Assembly: GCF_030272615.1 (NCBI RefSeq)
Contig: NC_081406.1
Location: forward strand, 395,644,439 to 395,708,438
From: Cryptomeria japonica
Taxonomy: Eukaryota > Streptophyta > Pinopsida > Cupressales > Cupressaceae
Reading direction: 5' to 3'
DNA length: 64,000 nt
Shown: positions 23,690-36,069 of the stretch, piece after piece
Position numbering within the stretch: position 1 is the first letter of the stretch
How the letters are laid out: every line of letters starts with the position of its first letter
The notes under the pieces: model-generated
Database searches by the model: none
What the model saw: the letters and a program-made list of their open reading frames with translations, nothing else
Told to the model about the DNA's origin: nothing
Translations under genes and position numbers: made by a program

Positions 23690-25640
23690 TATTTATACCA
23701 GTCCTTATATGGCAAATTCCATGGGAATTTTATATGGTATACAAAAATTTGGCGAATCTCGCATAACTATAACATGACTTATGTAATTTTCAAGGCGATT
23801 ATAGGTCGTCCAAATAATAGTCGAATACAATATAGTTGGCGAAAGTTGGGGTGAATGGAGACACGCGTCGGCAAGATGTCAGGCGAATTGGGTCCCCCTG
23901 GCTAACAAATCTTCACATGCCTATAGGCGAATTAAGGTCATCTATTAAGGCAACCTCAGAGAGTGTAGGCAAAACAATTAAATTTACCGTGTGTCCACCA
24001 TATATTGTATTGGCGAAATCATTGCATAGAAACATTTAATTGCATAAAACATATAGCGACTGGGTCGTGACTTTGACGGAAATTGATAATGTTCTGGCGA
24101 CATGGCCACCCCCAGACGGTACAAAATATTTGCCATTTTCGACATGGCCGACGTGAAAAATTCACCATTGGTGAATAGTCACCACTAAAGTAATCTCTGA
24201 GCTACTATCTCACCATGGTTGGATCATTAGGTATATCATAATGAATTTGTTTCTAGGCTTGGGGCAAAATCCTGCACTTAGCTAGGGGAAAACTTCTTGA
24301 CCATTTTAAGCTTAATCAAATAGGTAGAACAAATAGTTAGACAACTCTTATCAAGCGAAAATTGTGACATATCCAACATTAAACATGAGATCAAATTATC
24401 AACCATCAAACTATCACAAAGTCAGTCTAAGCACATCACACATTTTTCAATGGCTGATATCTTTTGGATAATGATTTTAACATGATTGTTCAACTTTTCT
24501 ATATTTTGATTTTCACTATCATGATTTCTAAGTGACTCCAGGATGTCTTTGACTAGAGGTACAAGGAAGAAACATGATACTTTTCTTGTTTGTTGTCTGA
24601 AAACTAATCATTAATATGTGCAAATTTGTCTCAAGACATGATCATCAAAGTATCATTGACGACATTTCCAATTTGTGTATTGAAATGGTTAATACTACCT
24701 GTTTTATGCAAACAACACTCAGGTCATCTCAGTTTAATTATACCTCGATGCTTGTGCTAACTTGCCATATCAAAATCCAGGAAAGTAGTGCTCAGGTCAT
24801 CATGGTTAATTATACCATTGATTTTTGCACTCACTTCCCACATTTAAAAATCTCAATGATGACAAAAACGCAATAATCCAGTGACTGGTCCACTCGTAGC
24901 TTTACATTTCATTTGCAATTTCATTTACATTTAGCTTGCATTTATTCTTGCATGGGATCCCACATGCTCCTTTTATCCAAGGTTAAATCTATCACAGAAA
25001 TCATCAAGGTATCATCATAAGTGTATACACAATCAGACTAATGACTCATATCTCTCTAGATATTGTCGACCCAGCGAAAATCTTATGCTACCCTCTCAAC
25101 AAAACCAACATCAGCATATCCAAATCTTACTGCAACTTGATATCAATAAACTGTCAGCTCTTTATCTAATCAATCTTATCAATTTTATCAATCAATCACA
25201 TCTAAATCGATTCTCTAATGTCTTATACAGGATGTATCTTTCCTAAAACCAGACGTTCTGATCATGTCTTATACATGATATATTGTTCCTAAAACTAGAT
25301 GCTTTTGATCATCTTTGTCTTATATAGGAGGTGTCATTCCTGAAACCAGACTAAGTCTAGATCTTATCAATCTAATCAATCTTAACATCGAGAACCACAC
25401 CATCATGATCAAAGAACTCGCATTTTCATCAATCAATATTGTAGAATCAAATCTTTTCTAATCAAGACATCAATTTTGCAAAAATCCAAACCACTCCAAA
25501 GATCAATTATCTCAATTGATCTCCCGAGGGGGCATCATCATACCAGAATTTAGCAATCAAGAGCTAGGGCATCATATCAAACCAATACATCATCAAAATG
25601 ATAGTATTCTTTGAATCAACGCGTCATCACACCTCGCTTC
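23690..25640 (+). other. 3' noncoding region of the Tat-type gypsy element, distal part
   Basis: It begins with GGCGA-rich sequence like 10,415-10,950. From about 24,205 on it is collinear with the sister element G2 (56,610-57,880), including TATTGTCGACCCAG and CCCGAGGGGGCATCATCAT. It leads into the polypurine tract. No reading frame. Confidence 0.7.
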
Positions 25641-25654
25641 AAAGAGGGGCAAAA
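25641..25654 (+). promoter_or_regulatory. Polypurine tract
   Basis: AAAGAGGGGCAAAA directly before the LTR start TGTATACACC. The identical tract precedes the 3' LTR at 57,895. Confidence 0.85.
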
Positions 25655-26732
25655 TGTATACACCTAAAAATGGTCTGAAGATAATTAATTAAATAAGTAA
25701 TTATTTAATTAATCGCCCTTCCCAATTTAATTGAATTCACTAGGCAATTTGATTAAATTCCCCCTTTTTATCTACTTATTAATAAATATAAGGATTTATT
25801 TAATAGGTCCATTTCAATAATCCCCTTTAATTAATTAATTCCCCCCATCAAATTCATCATCAAATTCATTTCTTCTAAATCCCCTAATTAATTAAAACAA
25901 ATCAATTTATGAATTGTTGAGATTAATTAGCCTTTTCCTATTATTTAAATTTTTAAATTCAAATTCTCCTAACTTCTAACCACCTAACCTAACCCCTTCT
26001 AAACCTAACCCATTCCATCTAACCCCGAGTTTAATTAACTCCATCCTAGCTTTCACATCCTAACCACCATGTCCCCTTTCCTTGAACACTTTGCCTTCTC
26101 ATGAGCAAAGCTTTGTGACACTTGTCACTAAGTATTCCCTTTCATCCAACCTCTTCTAGAAGCCTCCTTACACTTGTCACCATGGAGATGACAATGTTCC
26201 CTTTCATCCAACCTCTTTTCCAACCTCCTCCAAATTAACCATTGATATCTTCAGACTTAATCTTGACCCTTGATTCTTGCCACCTCACCCCTAGCCTTGG
26301 AAATCCTATAAATAGACCCCATTTTGGAGTTCAAAGGATCCCATCTCAAATCCATCTCATTTGCATTTTAGGCATTGTTAATATAGGCATATGCAATCTT
26401 AGTTTATCATTTTAGCATTGTTATCATGATCAATTTTAGCTTAAATCTAGCTTATTTCTAGGTTAATTTGCTTATCATGTAGCTTAATCATTATCCTTTC
26501 TATCTTAAATGCATCATCATTATCATCTTAAATCCTCCATTTAAGTGTAGTCAAGTCACTAGAATTTACATAACCAAATCTGATAGTAGATTCATACTCG
26601 CATTTATTAGGAGGTGATAGAACGATTAGCCATGGTTTCATATGTCTTTGTTTATATTTTCTAATCATGCTTGTAATGATCTGTTGAGTGTTTTGTGTTG
26701 CAGGAATAGGTATACACTTCACAGGCACAACA
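25655..26732 (+). repeat. 3' LTR of the Tat-type gypsy element
   Basis: 1,078 bp from TGTATACACC to GCACAACA. It is closely similar to the two LTRs of G2 (53,936-55,003 and 57,895-58,964). A TATAAATAGACCCC box at about 26,309 is the probable promoter. The right flank CTAACAATTCACAATTC matches the X LTR near 43,190, so the element inserted into an X LTR; CTAAC would be the target duplication. Confidence 0.85.
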
Positions 26733-27692
26733 CTAACAATTCACAATTCAATACACATCAAAAACTATCTTCATCACTGCTATGTTGTACATCTAGACTT
26801 TTTCACCACTTTGAAATGACTTCACACAATATACTTTACAATTTTTTTTCATCTACACAATGAATTTGACCTTTATATACTATCTGCAACCTCAATAACA
26901 TCTATCAAGTCAACATAATAGGATGTAATGTGTTAATACATTAAAAAACACTCTCCAACTCAAATGCAAAAGTCAAATAAAATGTGTGAAGGTTCAAAAT
27001 GTTGGCAAACCTTTCGAATACTCTCAATATAGCTCTCATGTACCCACACACTACTGCATAGACCAAAAACACATAAGTTGGCCTCAACAGATGAAATAAT
27101 TAACTCATGCCAATACAAAAAACTCAAACTTCAATTCAGACCACCATCAAGACTTGTAGATGACCAAAGAAGCAATATAATACATCAAGGAAGATGAACC
27201 AAACATCTGGATTATTTCACAAATTGCAATCCAAGGAATGCAACACATTCCTCCACACCACTATATTAAAATTGTATAAACCAGAACTCAAATTTAATTA
27301 TCTTCAACTATAGATCACCTATTCTTTAAAAAAAATGATATAAGGATAATCAACATCTGCAAACATAGTTTTGAAACCACATAACTATTTGATACATATC
27401 TGCCACGTATTGGACCAAATTGTATGACATATTGCTCACCAAAATAGTCATACATGATTGAAACATAATACCAATATAAATAAAACACCAATAGAGCTCT
27501 ATTTTAATATCATAAAACATCAAAATATATTGCCACAAACATCCATACACATACTCCATACATTGCATGTCTTCTACACCAACTTACATTAACTTCTCAT
27601 TTCAAAACCATATCTAGACTCAAAGAATGACTATCTCTTCTAGACCAACAACTTTGACATTAATGACAAGCATAACTAATATTTACTAAAAT
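26733..27692 (-). repeat. Distal LTR of copia-like element X, truncated by gypsy insertion
   Basis: Collinear with 43,190-44,119, the other X LTR in this window, for example around CTCTCCAACTCAAATGC and AACATC followed by CCACAAACATCCATACAC. On the minus strand the LTR follows AAAGGGGGAGATT, a typical copia polypurine tract (27,692-27,704). The rest of this LTR must lie beyond the left edge, past the gypsy element's 5' end. Confidence 0.7.
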
Positions 27693-27719
27693 CTCCCCCT
27701 TTGTCATTGGTGGCAAGAC

Positions 27720-29140
27720 TTGTGCCAATTCAACCACTTCTCTCTAAGTCTATAAAAAGATTTCTTGATTTTCTCCTTATGGTCTACTAGTTGATTCAAC
27801 TTTGTGTCTTCCTTTTCTATTTCCATTCTCCCTTTTCCATATTCATATTCTTTTAGATTCACATTCTCAGTCATTTATAAGATATTTGCTTCAAATATTC
27901 CTATTTGTTTGTGTATCTCCTTTTTAGAATCAGGCCACTACTAACAAAACTTAAAGATATTAATTACACTATCTACACTTTTCTCAAAATATGACACACC
28001 ATCTTGCAATAGGGAATGTCTAGTTGTACACTTATTTACCAAATACCTTAATCTCTTCTCCTCAATATTCTTTTTAGAATTTTCCAAAATTGTTGCTTCT
28101 AAATTAGAAGCATAATCCTTCAAGTCGCCGAACAATGCCTGCAACTGCTCCTTGCCACTCAAAGATTCATCCAACTTTACATCCAGAAGTTTCTTCACTA
28201 TATCCTCAATCAATTGTGTACATTCAAATTTTGATACTATTTACTTCTTCCTAGCTCTATGATTTAGGACCTCACCCAAGTGTAGCATGTGAAGGTGTGA
28301 TAGATTGTCCAACTCCAATCTTCCTTGATTCACAAATACTTCTAATATCTCTAATATTACTACTGATTCAAACTTCATTTGAATCTATAAGAGTTATATT
28401 CTAAAATCTTGGGATGTATTGTAAGATGCACCCATTTATATCCTTCTAAATATCTTTCCTTTTTCTTTTGTTGAACAAATATGAACCTTTTCCAGACTTG
28501 TTTTTTTCTTCTCCTCGAACACCTTTTCTATTTTACCTTCAATATTTTCTTCTTCCTCCTGCTTGTCATCTAGAATCTACATTACTTTAATATGTACATT
28601 CTATCCATCATCAACCTCCCCACTTGGAATAATCTTCAGACCAGTACTCTATTTTTCTCTCTTGTCTTCAAAAACATTCTCAATTTTCTACTCTTCATTC
28701 TATTTATTCAGATCAATTTCCAAACCAACACCTTTACTATTCTGCTACTCAGTCACCTTTTCCAGAATATTCATGTTGTTGTTAGTCTCTCCTTTAATAA
28801 TTCCCATATTTTTCTTCTCTAGAGGTGAAGACAAATTCTTCACTATCTCTTCTCCAATCTTAGTAGCTACCTCATCTATCTATCTGACCATTTTCTTGTA
28901 ATATTTTAGATAATTACCCATAACCATATCTGCCTTTTCCTTAGTTATAAATTTTGTATTGATTTTCTCCACAATCATGTCTCTAGCCTCCTTAGATAGT
29001 GGACTACATACTTTATCTAGAACACCTGATCTCATTTTATTCTCTTTTGCTATTGTATCTTTCCTTTCTAAAAGCTCCTTATGCAATTTAACTTCAATAT
29101 CATTGTGTTTTATCCAAAGTAATTAAATACTTGATGATTT
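27720..29140 (-). pseudogene. Coiled-coil reading frame at the 3' end of element X
   Basis: The minus strand is in one frame for about 470 codons with several stops. It encodes Lys/Glu-rich heptad sequence (for example KEQLQALFGDLKDYASNLE and KKNIEEKRLRYLVNK). It stands directly before the polypurine tract of X. A second copy of its end is at 44,600-44,984. The place matches that of env-like or extra frames in some copia lineages such as SIRE, but no signal peptide or membrane segment is visible, so I leave the role open. Confidence 0.5.
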
Positions 29141-29150
29141 ATTTCTCTAT

Positions 29151-30000
29151 TGTAAGAATCATAAATATGTGCAGTTTAGCTGAGTTCCACGTTTTCTCCA
29201 AATTTTGACACAATAAAACAAACTTCTCATTTTTTACTATGTGCGGTTTTACTGAGTTCCACATTTTCTATGGATTAACTTCTTCTGTTAACAGTCATAA
29301 ATATTTTCCACCTCATTTCATTAGTGTGATCTAGATAGTGGGAAGTTTTTATAGTTTTCTTATAAATAAAATCCTGCACCTCTTCTCAGAGGTTAGAGAT
29401 AGGGGTTAGAGATAGGATTAGATAGCATTTTTAGAACTTGAAGCATTTCATGTGTTGTATCGACTTTTGAAAACAATGAATAAAAGTGATGTTATTTTGA
29501 GTATATAGAATTATCTTTGAAGTCTGGATACACTCGTCCAAGGTGGACCACTTGGTGAGTATTCATGTACGTTTGTTAGATTAAGTTTTCCTTTTGTTGC
29601 AGTAGATGTTCTAGCGATTGACTGTTCCTGCAGCCACTAGAACCAGATCTTGTGACTGTTCTTGCAGCCAAAGCAGATAGAGTAATTCTTGTTTTCCAGC
29701 TCTGAACTTAGTTAACTATTATTTAATTAGAATCTTCTGTTAATTTTAAGCTTTCATGTATCCATTCAGTTTTTATGATTTCTCTTTTTTATTTTGAATA
29801 GATTTAGTTGTTGTAGTAGTGTAGAATAACTATCGCAAGAACTTAGTGCATATATAGTGTAGACCCATTTCAAGTAATACATCCCTGAGTTGACAAGTAA
29901 ATGAACTTCAGTCATGGAGATAATAACTACACACAATGAATGACAAATCCTTTGGTTGAGACTTGAGCTCTAGTTATTAGTCCTATTGACAAGGCAGACA
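29151..30000 (+). repeat. 5' LTR of G1
   Basis: From about TGTAAGAATC to GGCAGACA. It matches the 3' LTR over its length. A 72-bp internal duplication near the start (GTGC.GTTT..CTGAGTTCCAC at about 29,168 and 29,240) is absent from the 3' LTR. TTATAAATAAAATCC at about 29,360 is a likely TATA box. Confidence 0.8.
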
Positions 30001-30022
30001 TTTTTGGCATCGTTTTTGGGGA
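30001..30022 (+). promoter_or_regulatory. Primer binding site of G1
   Basis: TTTTTGGCATCGTTTTTGGG follows the 5' LTR directly. It is a decayed version of the TGGCGCC-type site, attributed to tRNA-Asp, seen in many plant gypsy elements. Confidence 0.7.
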
Positions 30023-30123
30023 TGGTGTCAAGCTAAGAACCTATTACAGTTATGAAATTTCAAGCTTTTAGTATAGTTGTTTTTTATAACTCAGTTTGTT
30101 TTAAGTAATTCTCATGAATTTGC

Positions 30124-33100
30124 ATGCATAGACGAAGAAGATATGCTCAAGGTATATTCCTTCCTAACTATCCAACCCATACAAGACTCAATCCATATGA
30201 AGCACCAGATGTAAATCCTTTTGTTGCACTTTACCAAACCCCAGATAATTTGAACTCACTCGAATTTGAGCTTTTTGAGAACAACCTTCATTTCCTCTTT
30301 GGACCTCCTGAAGAGGAACTTTGTTTAGTAACTCCTCCTCAAAGACCAATGCAAGGAAATCCACCCCTTGGTGGGAATAATCCACCTCCACATGTGAATC
30401 CAACATTTGAGTTCCCTATTTTTGATTTGCATGATAATGCTAATCTCAAGAACATTATAGCTTCTTCCCTTCCTAAATTCTATGGATTAGTGATAGAGGA
30501 TACCGACACTTTCTTGTTTGAATTTGATGTCCTCTGTAGGATTTATGATTGTACTACAAATGCCCATAGACTCAAAATATTCCCTACCACTTTAAAAGAA
30601 TCAACTTTGAGATGGTTTATGAGTCTAGGAAGTAGTACAATCTATTGGCATTGACAAAACCGGTCAATCTAGAATACTCATATATGTGCGAAGGTTTCTC
30701 ATTGATGTCCAACACTTACCAGTGAAGACACTAACCGGTGAAGTGGTATAGGTAGAGTGGTGTTTCTATTCAGTAAGCAATAGTTAATGGAAATAACATT
30801 GGTATTGAATGACCAAAAGTTACTTCAGCTCAAGGAAAGATAAATTAAGTCAACCGGTCTATCATTCAGGAAGATTGGTCACTCTGATGGTGGTGAAGTC
30901 ACAAAAGGTGACTCAGGCAAGGAAAATTGTTTACTCCAACCAACTGGTAACTCACTAGAAAATAGGGGAGATACATGATGCTAGCACAACAAACTAACAG
31001 CCAAAGAATGAATCGGTAAAGTAAGAAGTGCAGTTACATACCGGTACACCGATATGACAGAAGGAAGACAAGCGGTCACCATAAATTTTGGAACAATGAT
31101 CAGTCATTTAGTTGCGGTGGCAAAGAATGAGTTGGTAAGATTGTGTCTACGCCAAATCATTTATTGGTAAATTTAACTTTTAGTTATCATGCAGTCAAGC
31201 ATGATTACATGTGGATTCTCTAGTTAGCATTTATTTGACTGAACATGACTCAGAGGTTACTATCCTTGGGACATGCGATGGCAGAACTAGTTGAACACTT
31301 GGTGGAATTTCTAAAAGGTGTGTAGAGAAAGAGAAGAAGAGTTTGAATTTGAAATCTTCTAAAATCCTTGATTGATCTGATTGAGGATATGCCTATAGGT
31401 GTCGACAGAAAATGTATAAAGAGTTCTTGAGCTCTTTCAGAAAGTTTTGATCGTGAAATTTGAAACAAGGAAATCTTGTTGAAGGAAATCCAAGGTGAAG
31501 AGAAGAGTCAGAGGAAGTGCTAAGAGGTGTTAGCATAGTTGAGTTTGTGTGTGAGGTAAATTGATTAAGTACAAAGTCGACAGACAGAGAACCGGCTGAG
31601 TGTAGAATCAAAGGACAGAGGACCGGCTGAGTGCAGAGTTGAAGGACAAAGGACCGGCAAAGGGCAGAGCCAAAGGTCAAAGGATTGGTAGAGAGCAGTG
31701 CCGAGGGATAGGTGACCTACTGAGTGAATAGCTGAAGGTGTAAGAAGGAAACTGGTGTTGTGCAGAGAAGACACAATGGAAGTGTATTGAGTGGAATGCA
31801 TTTTGGGATCTGATCAAGCTATCAGTAGCTAATTCACTAGATCATCCATCTATTGCTTTCTAACAACTACAACATAAATCCCTTAACTGGGTGGACTTTA
31901 GTAGGTCCCTATTGCAAAATCCCTTAACTGGGTAACATCTTAACTGATTTTCTAAGTCCTTTAACCAGGCTACCTTTAACAAGGTAAAGGCACTAGCCGG
32001 CCTTGATCAAAATCCCTTAGTCGGGTGGCACCTAACAATGTCTTTGTAATATCCTAACAGAGATGGCTCTTAACTGAGTGTACTCCAGAAGAGTGCAAGT
32101 TTTGTGATTTCCTACTCACACTGTGGTTTTCTCCCTATTGGGTTTCCATGAAATAAATCCTTGGTGTCACTGTCAACATTTCATGCTTGCATATTTTAAT
32201 TCAGTGATTAAGTATATTGTTGGATCTTAGATGAATGAAGTTTTAAGATAAAAGTTAAATTGTGAAATTTTGATTAAGTTTTGATTCACCCCTCCCCTCT
32301 TAGCACTGATTGGGACTGACACAATCACTACATGGGATGAGATGAATCAATTATTTCTTGTGAAATATAAATATTATTGTACAGGGACTTACCACCATGG
32401 GGATGATATTTTTAGAATGACACAGAAGGAAGATGAGAGACTAGAAGAATATCAGGAGAGATTTCTATTCAGTGTCAAGAAGTCCAAGCATAGTACTCTA
32501 AATGAAAATTTTCTTAAGTTAATATTTTTAAGGGGAATCAGTGATGAATGCACAAATGCTTTGGACCTTATGGGAGGTGGTGATATAACACAAGAAACAT
32601 GGAATGACATTGGCCAAATCTGTCAGAACTATTCTAGATCTTCTTCTAAGAAGAGTAGGCATTTCAAGCCGGGAATTTCTTCATCAACATCCAGTAATGG
32701 AGTTTCTCGAATGGAGCTTAGCCACCTTTTGAAGGATTTTAAGGAGGATATCATAAACAATATGGCCACTCAATTAGATGCACTTCAAGATAAGAAGAAA
32801 CATGAGGAAGCTGATGCAATCCTTGTAGAATTCTGCCCACATTGTAGATAGAAGAAAAGAGACTGCAGATGTAAGATGGTTGCAAATATTGAAGCTCCTG
32901 ATTTCAAGATAGTACAAGGAGATGATGAACAAGTTTTCTATGTTTCTCAAAGGAGGCCAAATTCTCCAAGACAAGGTATACCTCCTAATCCACTTTCTTT
33001 TTCTGGTTATAGTGAAAATTCCTATGCACAAAATAATCAATGGCAATCTCCATATGCTCAAAATTTTGGAAATTATCAAAATTGGTATAATAACCCTAAA

Positions 33101-33240
33101 GAGCAAGGGCAGAATTTTGCCAATCAAATTCCACACTGGCAGCAACCACAAGGAAATTAGTCTTAGCCTCAAGGACCATGGAAACAATTCCAAGGGAATT
33201 GGCAACCTACCCCTCAATTGAGAGGAGGTCATCCATGGAA
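30124..33240 (+). pseudogene. G1 gag, interrupted by a solo-LTR-type insertion
   Basis: The first part (30,124-30,642) starts with a basic MHRRRRYAQG and contains the retrotransposon gag core (LPKFYGL, TDTFLFEFDVLCRIYD, LRWFMSLG). The second part (32,327-33,160) continues it (WDEMNQLFLVKY, RLEEYQERF, FLRGI). A zinc-binding CPHC motif follows near 32,840, then a Gln/Asn/Pro-rich tail with QQPQQQPQQP. The protein would package the element RNA in the particle. Stops at about 32,849 and 33,158 and the 1.7-kb insertion make it non-functional. Confidence 0.85.
30643..32321 (-). mobile_element. Copia-type LTR insertion in G1 gag, 1,679 bp
   Basis: CAATC occurs on both sides (30,638-30,642 and 32,322-32,326), and removing the insert plus one CAATC restores the gag frame. 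Read on the minus strand it starts TGTCAGTCCC and then AGGGGAGGGGTGAATC, the usual start of a group of plant copia LTRs. It ends CCAATA, with a probable CA to TA change at the tip. It includes repeated CCCTTAACTGGGT words (31,870-32,040). No reading frame, so probably a solo LTR. Confidence 0.75.
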
Positions 33241-33609
33241 AAATTAGTCATCTGGTTATCAACAACCTCAGCAACAGCCACAACAACCTGCTATAATGCC
33301 TCCTCCTGCTGCCAATACCGTTCAACCTAAACCTACACAACTGCCCACTCAACCCATGTCAAATCCTAATAGCAAGCCTTAGTAGCAACAACAAGTTTAT
33401 TCAGCTGACCCTAATCAATACCCAACATATTCTCTTTCTATAAGTGGTATTCACCTTAGATCTGGGACAACTTTGCCTAACCCATCCCCTCCAGTTATAA
33501 TTGAGATACAAAAGGAAAAGGAAATATCGAGCCCAGCAACCCAAATACCTCAAAATCTACAAATACCCCATTTCCTCAAAGGTTACAAGCTAAAGAGATT
33601 TCACAGGAA

Positions 33610-36060
33610 GAGGATATAAATTTTGATATCATAGATCAGTTGAAACACATATGTGTTAAAATTCCATTATTTCAAGCTATTAAGGATGTCCCTATTTATA
33701 GTAAATAAATTAAAGAGGCATGTTTAAAGAAACCTGGCAGAAAGAAAAAAGGATCTGCAAATAGTGCATGTAATGGGTCAATTGGCTGATATTATGTTGT
33801 GAAAAGTTTCAATTCCTAAATATTCTGACCCTGGTAGTCCTATTGTGAAAATAGTCATCAATGGCACTCAGATAAAGAATGCCTTAATAGATTTAAGAGC
33901 AGCCATCAATGTAATGACAAGAGATATTATGCAAAAACTTGAAATAACCAGTCTTAGGCCTACACCTATAGTCCTACAGCTTGCTGACAATTCCATAGTT
34001 TGGCCTGATGGTATGATTGAATATGTTGTCATTACTTTAGACTCCTGGGAATATTCGACAAATTTTATGATCCTATCTCTTGAAGATACATTGGGGGATA
34101 TCCGGTTATTTTAGGGAGACCTTGGCTTGCTATAGCTGATGCATATATTGGATGTCGGTCAGGGGACATGACTATTTCTGATGGAAATACTACTAAAACT
34201 CTAGCTCTGTATTCTCCTACTCAACCTCAACTTGTTTAAGAACAAGTTGTTTGGCCTAATGTGGGAGAATAATTCAAGGAGGAAGTAAACTGTATCAATC
34301 ATCTTATGATGATTAACAGAGAATCATTCATATGACTCCAGGATGATCATTTGATCCTCTCTAAAATTCTAGCAAATTAATTTAATCTGGAGCAGTAGTC
34401 GCGGGAGTTAACATCAAATATTACAACATCAGATTTTCCTGCAGCCACTGATATATTGCATACCCTGTTGCCACAGGAAGTCTGTACTTCTCATATTTCT
34501 AAGGCATCTTAGGTTGATCTTACTGTCAAAGTGGAAGTTGATCCAAATAAATATTTGAATATCAACAATCAACTCATAGAGACTCAAAGGATAACACTGG
34601 TTGAATTGCTTGAATATCATCAACAAGCTTTTGTGTGGAATTACAAAGATATGCATGGAATTGATCCTACAGTTTGTACCCACTGTATTTATATCAAAGA
34701 GGATTGTAGACCACTTAGACAACCATAGAGAATGATTAATCCTACATTAAGGGAGATAGTTATAGAGAAACTATAGAAATTATTAAATGTTGGATTTATC
34801 TATCCTATATCAGATAGTCAGTGCCTGTCGCCTCTAGTCATAGTTCCAAAGAAATGAGGTAAATGGTGGGTATGTGTAGATTATAGAGCTTTGAACTTAG
34901 CAAATAGGAAGGATCATTTTACATTACCATTTGTGGATCAAGTATTAGATTCCTTGGTAGGGAAGCGATACTTTTCATTCATGGATGGATTAAGTGGCTA
35001 CAACCAGATTCAAATTGCTCCTGAGGATCAGTAAAAGACTATATTTACTTTCCCTTGGGGAACATGTGGATATTTTGTTCTTCCTTTTGGGTTGTGTAAT
35101 GCTCCAGCTACTTTTCAAAGAGTAGTAATAAGCATGTTTTAAAACATTTCCTAGGACAGCATGGAGATCTATATGGATGAATTTACCACTTATGGTTCAG
35201 AATTTGAAGAGGCATTGAAGAATCTGAAGAAAGTTTTGTAGAGGTGTGAAGACTACAATTTATTATTGAACAATGAAAAGTGCTTTATGATGATGCGGGA
35301 AGGCATAGTTCTTGGTCATCATATTTTTATAACTAGAATATAGGTTGACCCAACCCAAATTGAAGTCATTCAAAATCTCCCTGCACCTACAAAGCTAAAG
35401 GATGTCAGGAGTTTTCTTGGTCATGCTGGATATTATAGAAGGTTTATTAAGGATTTTAGTAAAATTTCAAGACCTTTATATTGTCTTTTGACTAAGGCTA
35501 TAGAGTTTAATTGGACCTCTACATGCCATGAAGCTTTTTTGAAGCTCAAACATGCCTTGACTCAAGCACCAGTGCTCAAGGCTCCAAACTGATCATTACC
35601 TTTTCATATTCATATAGATGCATCAGACTATGCCACAGGAGTAGTTCTGGGGTAGAAGGTTGACAATTTGGAAAATGCAATTTATTTCATCAGCAAAAAC
35701 ATGCAAGGACCTGAGCTTAATTATACTGTCACTAAAAAGGAGATGTTGGCAGTCATATATGCACTTAATAAATTCAGGCATTATGTCAGAGGATATCAGA
35801 TATATGTGCACATCGATCATACAACAATCAAATATCTCATGAACAAACCTTCAATTATAGGAAGAATGGCTCGATGGTTACTATTGGTGCAGAAATTTGA
35901 TATTATAGTTGTTGATAAACTAGGTAAATCTAATGTAGTTGCAGATTATCTTTCTAGGCTTCAATTTCAAGATGATCTTGCAACCATAGATGATGCTTTC
36001 CCAGATGAACATTTGTCCTTGATAAAGCACACACTCCCTGGTATGCTGATATTGCAAATT
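33610..36060 (+). pseudogene. G1 protease, reverse transcriptase and RNase H
   Basis: The protease region has ALIDLRAAINVM, where the catalytic D-S/T-G is degenerate (33,880-33,920), followed by VLQLAD. The RT has FSFMDGLSGYNQI, LPFGLCNAPATFQRV and YMDEF in place of the usual Y-V-D-D (34,975-35,190), then FLGHAGYYRRFI. RNase H starts with HIDASDYATGVVLG (35,610) and contains TVTKKEMLAVIYAL and HIDHTTIKYL. There are many single stops but few frameshifts. The RT active-site change is a late inactivating mutation or a variant. Confidence 0.85.
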
Positions 36061-36069
36061 ATTTAGCTG

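Noticed and set aside
28563-28901. Plus-strand frame of 112 codons with membrane-like composition
   Set aside because: Antisense of the Lys/Glu-rich coiled-coil frame of element X; the Ser/Phe/Leu content is the complement of Lys/Glu codons.
31250-31801. Minus-strand frames of 72-95 codons
   Set aside because: They lie in the LTR-type insertion at 30,643-32,321 and come from short repeated words; no conserved protein motif.
32774-33232. Minus-strand frame of 152 codons
   Set aside because: Shadow of the Gln/Asn-rich G1 gag tail on the plus strand.
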